Of a stretch of DNA of 64,000 nucleotides, positions 20,235 to 29,925 are shown in pieces. The stretch covers positions 1-64,000 of the forward strand of contig JAUIJH010000001.1 in NCBI GenBank assembly GCA_030431335.1. The letters are read 5' to 3'. The DNA comes from Alphaproteobacteria bacterium. GTDB taxonomy: Bacteria; Pseudomonadota; Alphaproteobacteria; Rhizobiales; Amorphaceae. Each line of letters opens with the position of its first letter. Positions within the stretch are counted from its first letter, which is position 1. The notes under the pieces are model-generated. The model was not told the DNA's origin, ran no database searches, and saw only the letters and a program-made list of their open reading frames with translations. Position numbers and translations under genes: made by a program.

Positions 20235-21113
20235 ATGATTGAAATTCAGAGTGTGGGCGTCATCGGCGCCGGGCAGATGGGCAACGGGATCGCGCATGTC
20301 GCGTCCCTTGCCGGCTACGACGTGTGCCTGCACGACGTGTCGCGCGAGCGGATCGAATCGGGCCTTGCCACCATCACCGGCAACATGGCCCGTCAGGTCG
20401 CCGCCGGCCGCATCGAGGATGCCGAGCGCAAGGCCGCCGTCGATCGCATCACCGTGGCGGAAAACATCGACGACCTGTCCGAGATGGACCTCGTCATCGA
20501 GGCGGTGACGGAGAACGAGCAGGTCAAGCGCAAGATCTACGCGCAGGTCTGCCCGCTCCTGAAGCCGGAGGCGGTGCTCGCCACCAACACCTCCTCGCTC
20601 TCCATCACCCGCCTCGCCGCGGCGACGGACCGGCCGGAGCGATTTATCGGCATCCACTTCATGAACCCCGTGCCGGTCATGGAGTTCGTGGAGCTGGTGC
20701 GCGGCATCGCGACGGCGGACGAGACGTTCAACCTCGCCACCGGCTTCGTGAAGCGGCTCGGCAAGGTGCAGGCGGTGGCGGAGGATTTCCCCGCCTTCAT
20801 CGTCAACCGCATCCTGCTGCCGATGATCAACGAGGCGATTTATACGCTGTACGAGGGCGTCGGCACGGTGGACGCCATCGACACGGCGATGCGGCTGGGC
20901 GCCAACCACAAGATGGGGCCGCTGCAGCTGGCGGATTTCATCGGCCTCGACACGTGCCTGTCGATCATGCAGGTGCTGCACGATGGGCTGGCCGATTCCA
21001 AATACCGCCCCTGCCCGCTGCTGGTGAAATACGTCGAGGCCGGCTGGCTCGGCCGCAAGGCCGGCCGCGGCTTCTACGACTATCGCGGCGACACGCCCGT
21101 CCCCACCCGCTGA
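20235..21113 (+). CDS. 3-hydroxyacyl/3-hydroxybutyryl-CoA dehydrogenase
   Basis: VGVIGAGQMGNGIAHVASLAGYDV ... TNTSSLSITRLAAATDRPERFIGIHFMNPVPVM. Confidence 0.95.
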   Translation: MIEIQSVGVIGAGQMGNGIAHVASLAGYDVCLHDVSRERIESGLATITGNMARQVAAGRIEDAERKAAVDRITVAENIDDLSEMDLVIEAVTENEQVKRKIYAQVCPLLKPEAVLATNTSSLSITRLAAATDRPERFIGIHFMNPVPVMEFVELVRGIATADETFNLATGFVKRLGKVQAVAEDFPAFIVNRILLPMINEAIYTLYEGVGTVDAIDTAMRLGANHKMGPLQLADFIGLDTCLSIMQVLHDGLADSKYRPCPLLVKYVEAGWLGRKAGRGFYDYRGDTPVPTR

Positions 21114-21119
21114 GCGCCG

Positions 21120-22841
21120 TCACCGCAGGACGTTGGTGCTCGCGAGCTCGATGATCTCGTCGCCGCGGCCCGACATGATCGCCCGCATCGCATAGAGGCT
21201 GAACCCCCGCACCTGCTCGGCCTTGATGGAGGGCGGCATCGCCAGCTCGTCGCGGGCCGACACCACGTCGACCAGCGCCGGCCCGTCGTGCGCAAAGGCG
21301 TCCGCAAGCGCCCCGGCGAGCGCATCCGAATCGACGACGCGCACCCCGAACAGCCCCGCCGCGGTCGCGACCGCGGCGAAGTCCGGGTTTTCCAGCGCCA
21401 CGCCATCGGGCAGATAGCCCGCCGCTTTCATCTCCATCTCCACGAAGCCGAGCGTGCCGTTGTTCAACACCACGATCTTGACCGGCAGCTTGAGCTGCAC
21501 GGCGGTCAACAGCTCGCCCATCAGCATCGCGAGCCCGCCGTCGCCGGACATCGAGATCACCTGCCGGCCGGGGAACGCGGCCTGCGCGCCGAGCGCCTGC
21601 GGCAGCGCGTTCGCCATCGAGCCATGGTTGAACGAGCCGATCAGGCGGCGCTGCCCGTTGGTCATCAGATAGCGCGCCGCCCACACCACGGGCGTTCCCA
21701 CATCGGCGGTGAAGATGGCGTCGGCCGCCGCCACCTCGTTGACCACCTTGGACACATATTGCGGGTGCAGCGGCCTGCCGGCGCGGCGCGGCGTCGCCAG
21801 CTCGTCCAGCCCCTTGCGCGCCTTGGCGTAGTGCGCGAGCGCGGCATCGAGGAAGCGGCGGTCGCGGCCGGGCTCGATCCGCGCGCGAACCGGGCCGGCG
21901 AACGCGCCGATATCGGCGAGGACCGGCAGATCGAGGTTCACCCGGCTGCCGAGCGCCGAGGGGTCGGTGTCCACCTGGATGATCTTCGCCCCCTCCGGGT
22001 AGAAGCTGCGATAGGGGAAGCTGCTGCCCAGGATCAGCAGCGCATCGCACTCCTTCATCGCGTGGTAGCCGGAGGAGAAGCCGATCAGCCCCGTCATGCC
22101 GACGCTGAACGGGTTGTCCCATTCCATCACGTCCTTGCCGCGGAAGGCATGGACGATGGGCGCAGCCAGCGCATCGGCGAGCGCGATCACATCGGCGCGC
22201 GCGCCCTCGCAGCCGGCCCCGGCGAGGATCGTGACGCGCTTGGCGCCATTGAGGATCGCGGCCGCCTGGTCGAGCGCCGCCTCGGCGGGGACGGTGCGCG
22301 ACGGCGTGGGGATGACGAGGGGCGGCGTGGGCGCGTCGAGCTCCAGCACCGACACGTCGCCCGGCAGCACGATGACGGCGACGCCGCGCTTGCCGATGGC
22401 GGTGCGGATCGCGCGGTGCAGCACCTGGGGCATCTGCTTGGGGTTGGTGACCAGTTCGCAATAGTCGCTGCACTCGCGGAACAGCTCCTGCGGATGGGTC
22501 TCCTGGAAATAAGTCAGCCCGATCTCGGTGGAGGGAATGTGCGAGGCGATCGCTAGCACGGGCACGCGGTTGCGGTGGCAGTCGAACAAGCCGTTGATGA
22601 GGTGGAGATTGCCCGGCCCGCAGCTGCCGGCGCACACCGCGAGCTCGCCCGTCACCGCGGCATCGGCCCCAGCCGCGAACGCGCCGGCTTCCTCGTTGCG
22701 CATGTGCATGAAGCGGATCTGGCCGTTGCGGCGCAGACTGTCGTTGACGGCGTTGAGGCTGTCCCCGGTCACGCCCCAGATCCGCTCGACGCCGATCGAG
22801 GCCAGCGTCTCGACCAGAAGATCCGCGATTGTCGTTGCCAT
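21120..22841 (-). CDS. poxB: Thiamine-diphosphate enzyme, pyruvate dehydrogenase (quinone)-like
   Basis: MATTIADLLVETLASIGVERIWGVTGDSLNAVNDSLRR ... HMRNEEAGAFAAGADA ... SGDGGLAMLMGELLTAVQLKLPVKIVVLNNGTLGFVEMEM. Confidence 0.9.
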   Translation of the reverse strand: MATTIADLLVETLASIGVERIWGVTGDSLNAVNDSLRRNGQIRFMHMRNEEAGAFAAGADAAVTGELAVCAGSCGPGNLHLINGLFDCHRNRVPVLAIASHIPSTEIGLTYFQETHPQELFRECSDYCELVTNPKQMPQVLHRAIRTAIGKRGVAVIVLPGDVSVLELDAPTPPLVIPTPSRTVPAEAALDQAAAILNGAKRVTILAGAGCEGARADVIALADALAAPIVHAFRGKDVMEWDNPFSVGMTGLIGFSSGYHAMKECDALLILGSSFPYRSFYPEGAKIIQVDTDPSALGSRVNLDLPVLADIGAFAGPVRARIEPGRDRRFLDAALAHYAKARKGLDELATPRRAGRPLHPQYVSKVVNEVAAADAIFTADVGTPVVWAARYLMTNGQRRLIGSFNHGSMANALPQALGAQAAFPGRQVISMSGDGGLAMLMGELLTAVQLKLPVKIVVLNNGTLGFVEMEMKAAGYLPDGVALENPDFAAVATAAGLFGVRVVDSDALAGALADAFAHDGPALVDVVSARDELAMPPSIKAEQVRGFSLYAMRAIMSGRGDEIIELASTNVLR

Positions 22842-23046
22842 TGGTCAACCCCTCAACTGGCGGCTGGGCAGCCCCGCCGCCCAAGGCGCGCGGCTGGCCA
22901 GCCACGGCATCGTCCGTGCGTTATGGCGCAGCCGATCATGCCTTGCCCTACCGAGCGTTGCGCTCGCCTGGCCTCACTATAGCCAATGCGCGAAACGGTT
23001 GCCCTCTGCTTGGCGAAATGTGCGCGAACCCGTTTCGACGCGGAAC

Positions 23047-23067
23047 ACGGCGGCCTCGGGCCGCCGT
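23047..23067. other. Hairpin downstream of the enolase-like gene
   Basis: ACGGCGGCC-TCG-GGCCGCCGT perfect 9-bp stem. Confidence 0.5.
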
Positions 23068-23114
23068 TCATTTACGCCGCGGTTAACGTTTTCGCCAGTC
23101 GGACCGGTGCGCGC

Positions 23115-24422
23115 TCAGCGTTGCGGCGCGCGGCCGCCGATGGCATCGCGCCCGGCGAATGTCGCGGTCCGGCCGAGCTGTTCTTCCACGCGGATGGCGG
23201 CATTCCACTTGGCCATTCGCTCGGAGCGGGCGAAGGAGCCGACCTTGAGCTGGTCCGCCCCCCACCCGACGGCGAGGTCGACGATGGTGGTGTCTTCGGT
23301 CTCGCCGGAGCGGGCGGAGACCACGGTGTGCCATCCGGCCGCGTTGGCGGCGTGGAGGGCGGCAAGCGTCTCGCTCAGCGTGCCCGCCTGGTTCGGCTTC
23401 AACAGCACCGCGTTGCACGCGCCCGCCGAGGCCGCCTTCGCCACCCGTTCGGCCGACGTCACCAGATAGTCGTCGCCGATCACCTGGACGCTCGCCCCCA
23501 CCGCGGCGGTGAAGGCGATCATGCCCGCATCATCGTCCTCGGCGAGCGGATCCTCCACCGAAATCAATGGGTACTGGGTGCACCAGCCGGCGACACGCGC
23601 CACCATCTCGGCGCTGTCGACGTCCACCCGGTCGGCGGTGAGGCGGTAGGCGGAGCCGCTGCGGAACTGCGTCGCGGCTACGTCGAGCGCCAGGGCGACA
23701 TCCTCGCCCGGCCGGTAGCCGGCGCGCTCGATCGCGGCGACGCCTTCCTCGAGCGCCTCCTCGTTGGAGGCGAATTCGGGCCACCACCCCCCCTCGTCGG
23801 CAACGCCGCGCAGCAGCCCGCGCTCGGCCATGCGAAGCCCCGCCGCGCGATAGACCTCGGCGGCCATCACCGTCGCCTCGTCGAAGCTCGATGCGCCGAC
23901 CGGCACCAGCAGAATGTCCTGCAGGTCGATGCGCTGACCGGCGTGGGCACCGCCGCCATAGATCTGGATCATCGGCATCGGCAGGCGCGGCCGAAATCCG
24001 CCGATGTCGGCGAGGTAGCGCCACAGCGGCCGTCCCGCCGCGGCGGCGGCCGCGTGGGCGAGCGCCATCGAGACGGCGGTGGTGGCATTGCCGCCCAGGC
24101 GCGACTTGGTGGGCGTTCCGTCGAGGGCGACGACGCGCGCGTCGAGGCCGGCCTGGTCGCTCACCTCGCCGCCGACCAGCGCGGGGGCGATGGTCTCGCG
24201 GATCGCCGCCAGCGCCCGCTCGACGCCGAGGCCGCCGAACCGCTCTCCCCCGTCGCGCAAATCCACCGCCTCGTGCTTGCCGCGCGAGGCGCCCGCCGGG
24301 GCGATGGCGCGTCCGCTCGCGCCGCCCGCCAGCCGCACCTCCACCTCGACCGTGGGCCGGCCGCGCGAATCCCAGACGCGGCGGCAATCGACGGCCTCGA
24401 TACGGGTTGCGGCCAATGTCAT
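23115..24422 (-). CDS. Enolase-like protein (phosphopyruvate hydratase family, divergent active site)
   Basis: VWDSRGRPTVEVEV, ADEGGWWPEF, ALDVAATQF, SVEDPLAE, IGDDYLVTS, LLKPNQAGTLSETL conserved, but SHRSGET reads SARSGET. Confidence 0.85.
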   Translation of the reverse strand: MTLAATRIEAVDCRRVWDSRGRPTVEVEVRLAGGASGRAIAPAGASRGKHEAVDLRDGGERFGGLGVERALAAIRETIAPALVGGEVSDQAGLDARVVALDGTPTKSRLGGNATTAVSMALAHAAAAAAGRPLWRYLADIGGFRPRLPMPMIQIYGGGAHAGQRIDLQDILLVPVGASSFDEATVMAAEVYRAAGLRMAERGLLRGVADEGGWWPEFASNEEALEEGVAAIERAGYRPGEDVALALDVAATQFRSGSAYRLTADRVDVDSAEMVARVAGWCTQYPLISVEDPLAEDDDAGMIAFTAAVGASVQVIGDDYLVTSAERVAKAASAGACNAVLLKPNQAGTLSETLAALHAANAAGWHTVVSARSGETEDTTIVDLAVGWGADQLKVGSFARSERMAKWNAAIRVEEQLGRTATFAGRDAIGGRAPQR

Positions 24423-25447
24423 GTGTCAGCTCCGATGGTCTTGGCCCAAGTGTGCGCAACCGCGTTCAGCCGGGTCGGGGGAGAAAAGAGAAGCCGCCGC
24501 GCCGCGTCGCGCACGAGCGCCTTGTCGGCCTCGCACGTGAGGTACTCGACCGGGGACTTGCCGTCCACGCGCGCGAGGAAGAGGCCCGGCAGCAGCGCCG
24601 CCGCCCGCCCCTGGAGCGCGTCGGCCGGCTCCCAATCGACGCCGGCGAAATAGGCGTCCGACAGCGCCTCGAACGCCTCGAGCAGCGATCGGGCCCGATC
24701 CGGCACAGCCAGGCATTTCAATAGGAGATGATTGAGGCAGAAGGCGATATCGAAGGCCGGATCGCCGAACCAGGCACACTCGGCATCGAGAAAAAGCGGG
24801 CCGCCGGCGCCCATCAGGATGTTCTTCGGGCTGATGTCGCCGTGGACCACCGTGTGGTGGGTGGTGGCCGTGCGCCGGGCGAGCTCGGCGAGCGAGCGCG
24901 CCAGGTTGGGGTGCGCCCTGGCGGTGGCGAAGAGATAGGGCTCCAGGCGGATCAGGCGGAAATTCTCGTCGGTGGCAAAGCGCTCCGCCATCCCCGCCTC
25001 GCGGGCGAAGGCGGCATGGAGCGCGGCGAGGCGCGTGCCGACGGCCGCGGCGAACGGCACGTCCACCCGCCCCGCGAGCAGCTCGGTTTTCCACAACGGC
25101 GCCTCGTCGGGCGGGATATAGGCCATCGCGAACATGCCGCCGGCCGCGTCCTGCCCGACGATGTCCGGCGCCGCCCCCGGTACCAGCCGAGCCGCCTCGC
25201 GTAGCCACGCCGCCTCGTAGAGGTTGCGCTCCACCGGCGCGCGCCAGTCGGCCGCCACCTTCAGCTTGGCGAGCGCGCGCTTGACGCAGACGGCGCGGTC
25301 ACCGTCCCGCGCCAGCCAGATATCGGACGACACGCCCCCGGTGAGCGGGCGGAACACCACCCGCCCCGGCTCCGCGAACACGCCGAGCCCGGCCACGAAC
25401 GCCCGGATCGCCTCGCCCGGATCGGCAGCCGCCTCAACCCGCGCCAT
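24419..25447 (-). CDS. Phosphotransferase, APH-fold small-molecule kinase
   Basis: VVHGDISPKNILMGAGGPLFLDAECAWFGDPAFDIAFCLNHLLLK (Brenner-type catalytic loop and DxE/D motif). Confidence 0.85.
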   Translation of the reverse strand: MARVEAAADPGEAIRAFVAGLGVFAEPGRVVFRPLTGGVSSDIWLARDGDRAVCVKRALAKLKVAADWRAPVERNLYEAAWLREAARLVPGAAPDIVGQDAAGGMFAMAYIPPDEAPLWKTELLAGRVDVPFAAAVGTRLAALHAAFAREAGMAERFATDENFRLIRLEPYLFATARAHPNLARSLAELARRTATTHHTVVHGDISPKNILMGAGGPLFLDAECAWFGDPAFDIAFCLNHLLLKCLAVPDRARSLLEAFEALSDAYFAGVDWEPADALQGRAAALLPGLFLARVDGKSPVEYLTCEADKALVRDAARRLLFSPPTRLNAVAHTWAKTIGADT

Positions 25448-25450
25448 CGC

Positions 25451-26227
25451 TCAGGCCTCGGCCTCGGCAATCACGGGGTTGGTGAGCGTGCCGATGCCCT
25501 CGATGGTGATGTCCACCCGGTCGCCGGGCGTCACCGGCCCCACCCCGGCCGGCGTGCCGGTGATGATGATGTCGCCCGGCAGCAGCGTGATCGCCTGGCT
25601 CAGATACGAGACGAGCTGGCGGCAGGAAAACAAAAGGTCCGACGTGTTGATCGACTGCCGCTTTTCGCCGTTGAGGAACGCCTCGAGCAGCAAGTCCGCC
25701 GGGTCGAGCCCCGTCGCGATCACCGGGCCGATCGGGCAGAAGCTGTCGAAGGCTTTGCCGATCAACAGGCAGCCCAGCGACATCTCCTTGAACTGGATCA
25801 CCCGCTCCGACACGTCGTTGGCGCAGGTGTAGCCCAGCACATAATCGAGCGCGTCCGCCTTGCTGACCCGGCGCGCCTTCTTGCCGATCACCACCGCGAG
25901 CTCGCCCTCGAAATGCACGTTCTGACCCTCGGGCGGGTAGACGATGGGATCGCCCGGCCCCACCGCCGCCGTCGACGGCTTCATGAACAGCATCGGGATC
26001 GAGGGCGTCTCGTTGCCGCCCTCCTTGATGTGCGACACGTAATTGAGCCCCGCTCCGAAAATGCGCGGGCTCTCCACCGGTGCCAGCAGGCGCACATCGG
26101 CAAGCGCGTCCTCCGGCCCCGCCGTCGCCAACGTCTCGAAGGGCGAGCCCGCGAGGCGCTTCAGCGTGTCGCCTTCCAGGAGCCCGTGGTGCACGGCGCC
26201 GTTCACCGCGTAGCGCGCGATCTTCAT
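25451..26227 (-). CDS. Fumarylacetoacetate hydrolase family protein
   Basis: NYVSHIKEG ... FEGELAVVIGKKARRVSKADALDYVLGYTCANDVSER ... LLPGDIIITGTPAGVGP. Confidence 0.93.
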   Translation of the reverse strand: MKIARYAVNGAVHHGLLEGDTLKRLAGSPFETLATAGPEDALADVRLLAPVESPRIFGAGLNYVSHIKEGGNETPSIPMLFMKPSTAAVGPGDPIVYPPEGQNVHFEGELAVVIGKKARRVSKADALDYVLGYTCANDVSERVIQFKEMSLGCLLIGKAFDSFCPIGPVIATGLDPADLLLEAFLNGEKRQSINTSDLLFSCRQLVSYLSQAITLLPGDIIITGTPAGVGPVTPGDRVDITIEGIGTLTNPVIAEAEA

Positions 26228-26237
26228 CGAAATATCC

Positions 26238-26954
26238 TCAAACGTTGCTGGTTTGCTCGAGCTGGCCGAGAAGGCCGCACATGCCGTAGCGCGGCTCGCC
26301 GCTGGGCGGGGCGACGGCGATGGCATCGGCCTCCCCCACCCGCACCGGCAGCGCGCCGAGCACTCCCACCGTCTCGTCCACCCAAGCCTTCGGCCCGTTG
26401 GCGACGATATCGGCAAAGCGCGGGCGCAGCGGCTCCACGGCGCGTGCGTGCAAGTCGAAGAAGCGGGCGAGCTCGGCGAAATAGGCCGGCCGGTCCGCCT
26501 CCCACAGCGCAAGAAGCGCCATATAGGCGGTGACGGCCGCGTCGCGCCGCTCGAGCGCCCCGTCGAGGCCCTTTTCGGCCGGCAGCCGCCACAGCGCGGC
26601 ATAGGCGTCCGGGTCGGCATCCACCTCGGGGCCGAACCAGATGCGCGCGTCGCCCCGCTCGGCGAGGCCGGCATTGTTCATCAGGACCAGCGCGGTGAGG
26701 TCGCCCGTGTTCACGGCCCGGTGCAGCGTGTTTGGCGCGAACTGGACGAGCTTACCCGGCGTCAGCTCGACGGTGCGAAATCCGTGCGCGGTGTCGTGCA
26801 ACTCAAGGGCGCCGGTGCCGGAGAGGACGTAGTAGGCCTCGTGCGTGATGGCGTGGACGTGCGGGCAGCCGCACTGCACGCCGTCCGGCGCCGGCCGCTG
26901 GCCGTAGACGCGCAGATGCGTCAGGCCGATGCCGGCGAGCGGTCCGTTCAGCAT
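26238..26954 (-). CDS. Cupin domain protein
   Basis: CPHVHAITHEAYYVLSGTGALELHD ... TPGKLVQFAPNTLHRAVNTGDLTALVLMN. Confidence 0.82.
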   Translation of the reverse strand: MLNGPLAGIGLTHLRVYGQRPAPDGVQCGCPHVHAITHEAYYVLSGTGALELHDTAHGFRTVELTPGKLVQFAPNTLHRAVNTGDLTALVLMNNAGLAERGDARIWFGPEVDADPDAYAALWRLPAEKGLDGALERRDAAVTAYMALLALWEADRPAYFAELARFFDLHARAVEPLRPRFADIVANGPKAWVDETVGVLGALPVRVGEADAIAVAPPSGEPRYGMCGLLGQLEQTSNV

Positions 26955-26966
26955 CGCGTTTCCTCC

Positions 26967-27905
26967 TCAGGCACTGGCGCCGGTGTAAGCGGCGAAGCGG
27001 CCGGCAAGGTCGAAGGCCTCGGCCGGCCCGTCGAAGGCGAGCACGCGGTAGCGCGCGGTGAGCGGCTCGCCGCGGCGTACGAGTTTCCCCGCAAGGCGGA
27101 ACGGGCCCACCGTGATGACGCCCCAATCGGCCACGAACCAGGACAGGTCGTCGTGGTCGGCCGGATGCGGGAACACCGCGAGCCCGGCGCGATGGCCGCC
27201 GCCCACAGGACCCTCCGCGCACACCCAGCGCGCGCCGGTGCCCGTCACGTTGGCGCCGCCGACCGCGCCGCGGTCGTCGAACATCGTGCCGCCGTTCGGC
27301 GCGGTCATCGTGTCGGCGGCGCGCACGTTGAAGTAGGCGTGCCGGGTGGGGCCGAGCGTGAAATCCCAATCCGCCGACGCCAGCACCGAGGTCACGTCGA
27401 TCACCGTCGCCCCGTCGACCAGCGAGACGTCGAGCGTGCGCGTCTCGCGTGCCGCCAGCCGCCCCTGGGGCGCCGCCCACTCCACCGGACCGCGCCACTC
27501 GATCGCCTGCGTCAGCCGGCACGCATCCGGCCCCAGCCGCTCGAACTCGGCTGCGCCCGCTACGAGTCGCCCCGGACCGCGCCCCTGAAAAACCTCGTCG
27601 ACATAGAAATTGTAGGTGTACTCCTCGAACTTCTCGCCCTCGACCGGCATCCGGCAGTGGACGTGGTCGGCGCCGATCCAGAACGAGTTGTGGTGCGGGT
27701 GATCGGCGGGACACTCGGAGGTCACCGGAAAGCCGGCCGGCGTGGTCAGCGGATAGACGTAGGGCCGCTGCCGCCCCTGGGTGAGGCCGAGCACGATGCG
27801 CCCGTCGCGCATCAATAGCTGTCGCTCGGTGCGCGCCCACGCCCCCTTCGGCAGCGCGATCGCCCCCTCGGCGAGGTAGAATCCAGTCGTGTCGTTTTCG
27901 TTCAT
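26967..27905 (-). CDS. DUF6807 / PmoA-like family protein
   Basis: PYVYPLTTPAGFPVTSECPADHPHHNSFWIGADHV and HAYFNVRAADTMT motifs characteristic of the family. Confidence 0.75.
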   Translation of the reverse strand: MNENDTTGFYLAEGAIALPKGAWARTERQLLMRDGRIVLGLTQGRQRPYVYPLTTPAGFPVTSECPADHPHHNSFWIGADHVHCRMPVEGEKFEEYTYNFYVDEVFQGRGPGRLVAGAAEFERLGPDACRLTQAIEWRGPVEWAAPQGRLAARETRTLDVSLVDGATVIDVTSVLASADWDFTLGPTRHAYFNVRAADTMTAPNGGTMFDDRGAVGGANVTGTGARWVCAEGPVGGGHRAGLAVFPHPADHDDLSWFVADWGVITVGPFRLAGKLVRRGEPLTARYRVLAFDGPAEAFDLAGRFAAYTGASA

Positions 27906-27906
27906 G

Positions 27907-29787
27907 TCAATTGCCGAGGATGTTGACGAGGCCGAGGCTGAGCGCAGGCACCAGCGATATCAGGACGATGGTGAGGATCAGGCCGAAGATGAACGGCAGC
28001 GCGGCGCGGAACACCGCCACCACCGGCGTCTTGGTCACCGCCGCTGTGGTGAATACCAGGATGCCGAGCGGCGGCGTCAACGCGCCCAGGCACAGATTGG
28101 CCACCAGGATGATGCCGAAGTGCACGGGGTCGATGCCCGCCGCCTTCACCAGCGGCACCAGGATCGGCACCAGGATCACCATCGCGGCGATCATCTCCAT
28201 GATCAGCCCGACGCCGATCAGGAAGAGGTTCACCACCAGGATGAGGAGCATCCAGTTGGTGGCGAGCGTCCCCATGGCGCGGGCGATCTCCTGCGGCACT
28301 TGCTCGACGACCATCAGCCAGGCGAAGGGCGAGGCCGCCGCGATGATCACCGTCACCGCCACGGTGTCGGACAGCCCCTCGCGCAGCGCGCGGAGCAGCC
28401 CCGCAGGCTTCGCGGTGCGGTAGACGAGGACGCCGCACAGCAGCGCGTAGAGCGTCGCCACCGCGCCGGCCTCCGTCGCGGTGAACACGCCGAAGCGGAT
28501 GCCGCCGACGATGATCACCGGCAGCACCAGAGCCGGCAGCGCTTTGAGCCCGCTGTCGAGCCGCTCCGCGCCGCTCGCCTTGGGCACGTCGCGCCCAAAG
28601 CCCCTGCGCACCGAGATGAGGTGGACCACCAGCGCCAGCGTCACCGCCATCAAGATGCCCGGCACGATGGTGGCGACGAACAGCGCCCCCACCGAGGCGG
28701 AGGCGAGCGCGCCATAGATGATGAGCCCCATCGAGGGCGGGATCATGTTGGCGAGGATCGCGCCCGAGGACGTGAGCGCGCACGAGAAGGGTTTTGGATA
28801 GCCGCGCTTTTCCATCTCCGGGATCAGCGTCTTGGCAAGCGCGGCCGCATCGCCCAGCGAGGAGCCGGAGACGCCCCCCATCAGCGCGTTGGTGAGGACG
28901 TTGACGTGGCCGAGGCCGCCGCGCAGGTGCCCCACCAGCGTGCTGGCGAAACCGATCAGCCGGCTGGTGATGCCGCCGACATTCATCAGCGCCGCCGCCA
29001 GCGTGAAGAAGGGGATGGCGAGGAGCAGGAAGGAATCGAGCGCCGAGGTCATGCTCTGCGGCAGCGTCACGATCATGATCGGCCCGTTGGGCAGGAACGC
29101 GATGAAGCAGCCGACGATCAGCGAATAGGCCACCGGCACGCCGAACAGGATGAGCGCCAGGGTGACGCCGAGCAGCAGCAGCCCCGCATCCGCCAGCTTG
29201 AGGAAGGAGGGGTCGATGCCGTAGGCGAGGCCGAAGAAGATCGCGATGCCGACGACCGTGGCGCCGAGCCCGGCGAGCGCGCTGCGCCAGCCCGGCAGCG
29301 GCTCGATCGCCATGAAGACCAGCGACAGCGCGCCCCCGACCGGGGCGGCGAGGTATAGATAGAGGAACGGCCAGCCCAGCGCCGGCGAGACATAGCTGGA
29401 GTGGGAGACGAGGCGCAGCCCGATCACCACTAGCAGCATCGCCGCGCACGCCATGATGACCCGCACCAGGAAGGCGTGGGCGGCGGCAACGCGACCCTCC
29501 AGCATTCCCGCGAACAGATCGATGGCGATGTGCCGGGAGCGGCGCACCAGCATCGCCGAGCCGAGGAACACGAGCCAGACGAAGGCCCAGCGCGCCATTT
29601 CCTCCGGCCACGTCAGCGAGTGGTTGAGGCCGTAGCGGAAGAACACCTGCACCAGCGTGATCGCCGTGGCGGCGACGAGGAGGGCCGCCGCGACGGTCTC
29701 GATCAGCCCGTCGAGCCAGTTCGCGAGCCGGGTCGGCAAGCCGCCCAGCCCGGGCGCGGGCGTCGAGGCAAGCGTGGATTCAGTCAT
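27907..29787 (-). CDS. TRAP transporter fused small-large permease (DctQ-DctM)
   Basis: 627 aa; N-terminal DctQ region (LTWPEEMARWAFVWLVFLGSAMLVRR) followed by DctM region (IPFFTLAAALMNVGGITSRLIGFASTLVGHLRGGLGHVNVLTNALMGGVSGSSLGD). Confidence 0.92.
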   Translation of the reverse strand: MTESTLASTPAPGLGGLPTRLANWLDGLIETVAAALLVAATAITLVQVFFRYGLNHSLTWPEEMARWAFVWLVFLGSAMLVRRSRHIAIDLFAGMLEGRVAAAHAFLVRVIMACAAMLLVVIGLRLVSHSSYVSPALGWPFLYLYLAAPVGGALSLVFMAIEPLPGWRSALAGLGATVVGIAIFFGLAYGIDPSFLKLADAGLLLLGVTLALILFGVPVAYSLIVGCFIAFLPNGPIMIVTLPQSMTSALDSFLLLAIPFFTLAAALMNVGGITSRLIGFASTLVGHLRGGLGHVNVLTNALMGGVSGSSLGDAAALAKTLIPEMEKRGYPKPFSCALTSSGAILANMIPPSMGLIIYGALASASVGALFVATIVPGILMAVTLALVVHLISVRRGFGRDVPKASGAERLDSGLKALPALVLPVIIVGGIRFGVFTATEAGAVATLYALLCGVLVYRTAKPAGLLRALREGLSDTVAVTVIIAAASPFAWLMVVEQVPQEIARAMGTLATNWMLLILVVNLFLIGVGLIMEMIAAMVILVPILVPLVKAAGIDPVHFGIILVANLCLGALTPPLGILVFTTAAVTKTPVVAVFRAALPFIFGLILTIVLISLVPALSLGLVNILGN

Positions 29788-29884
29788 TCGCCGGTACCTG
29801 GGATTGAAAGGCGGGCCGCGCAAAAACCGGCGCGGCCGGCCCGTCGCCGCCGCGCGCGGTTCCCCCACTTGCGAGGGGGAGAGA

Positions 29885-29910
29885 CCGGGCGCCGCCGCTG
29901 GCGCGCCCGG
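29885..29910 (-). other. Intercistronic hairpin between TRAP SBP and permease genes
   Basis: CCGGGCGC ... GCGCCCGG 8-bp stem immediately 3' of the SBP stop codon (minus strand); a second CCCCC/GGGGG arm pair lies beside it. Confidence 0.65.
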
Positions 29911-29925
29911 CCGCCGATGGCCGGA

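Noticed and set aside
19089-20981. 630-aa minus ORF
   Set aside because: Antisense of etfA and the 3-hydroxyacyl-CoA dehydrogenase with compositionally biased sequence
27889-29358. 489-aa plus ORF, very Asp/His/Arg rich
   Set aside because: Antisense of the fused TRAP permease; biased composition is a codon-phase artefact
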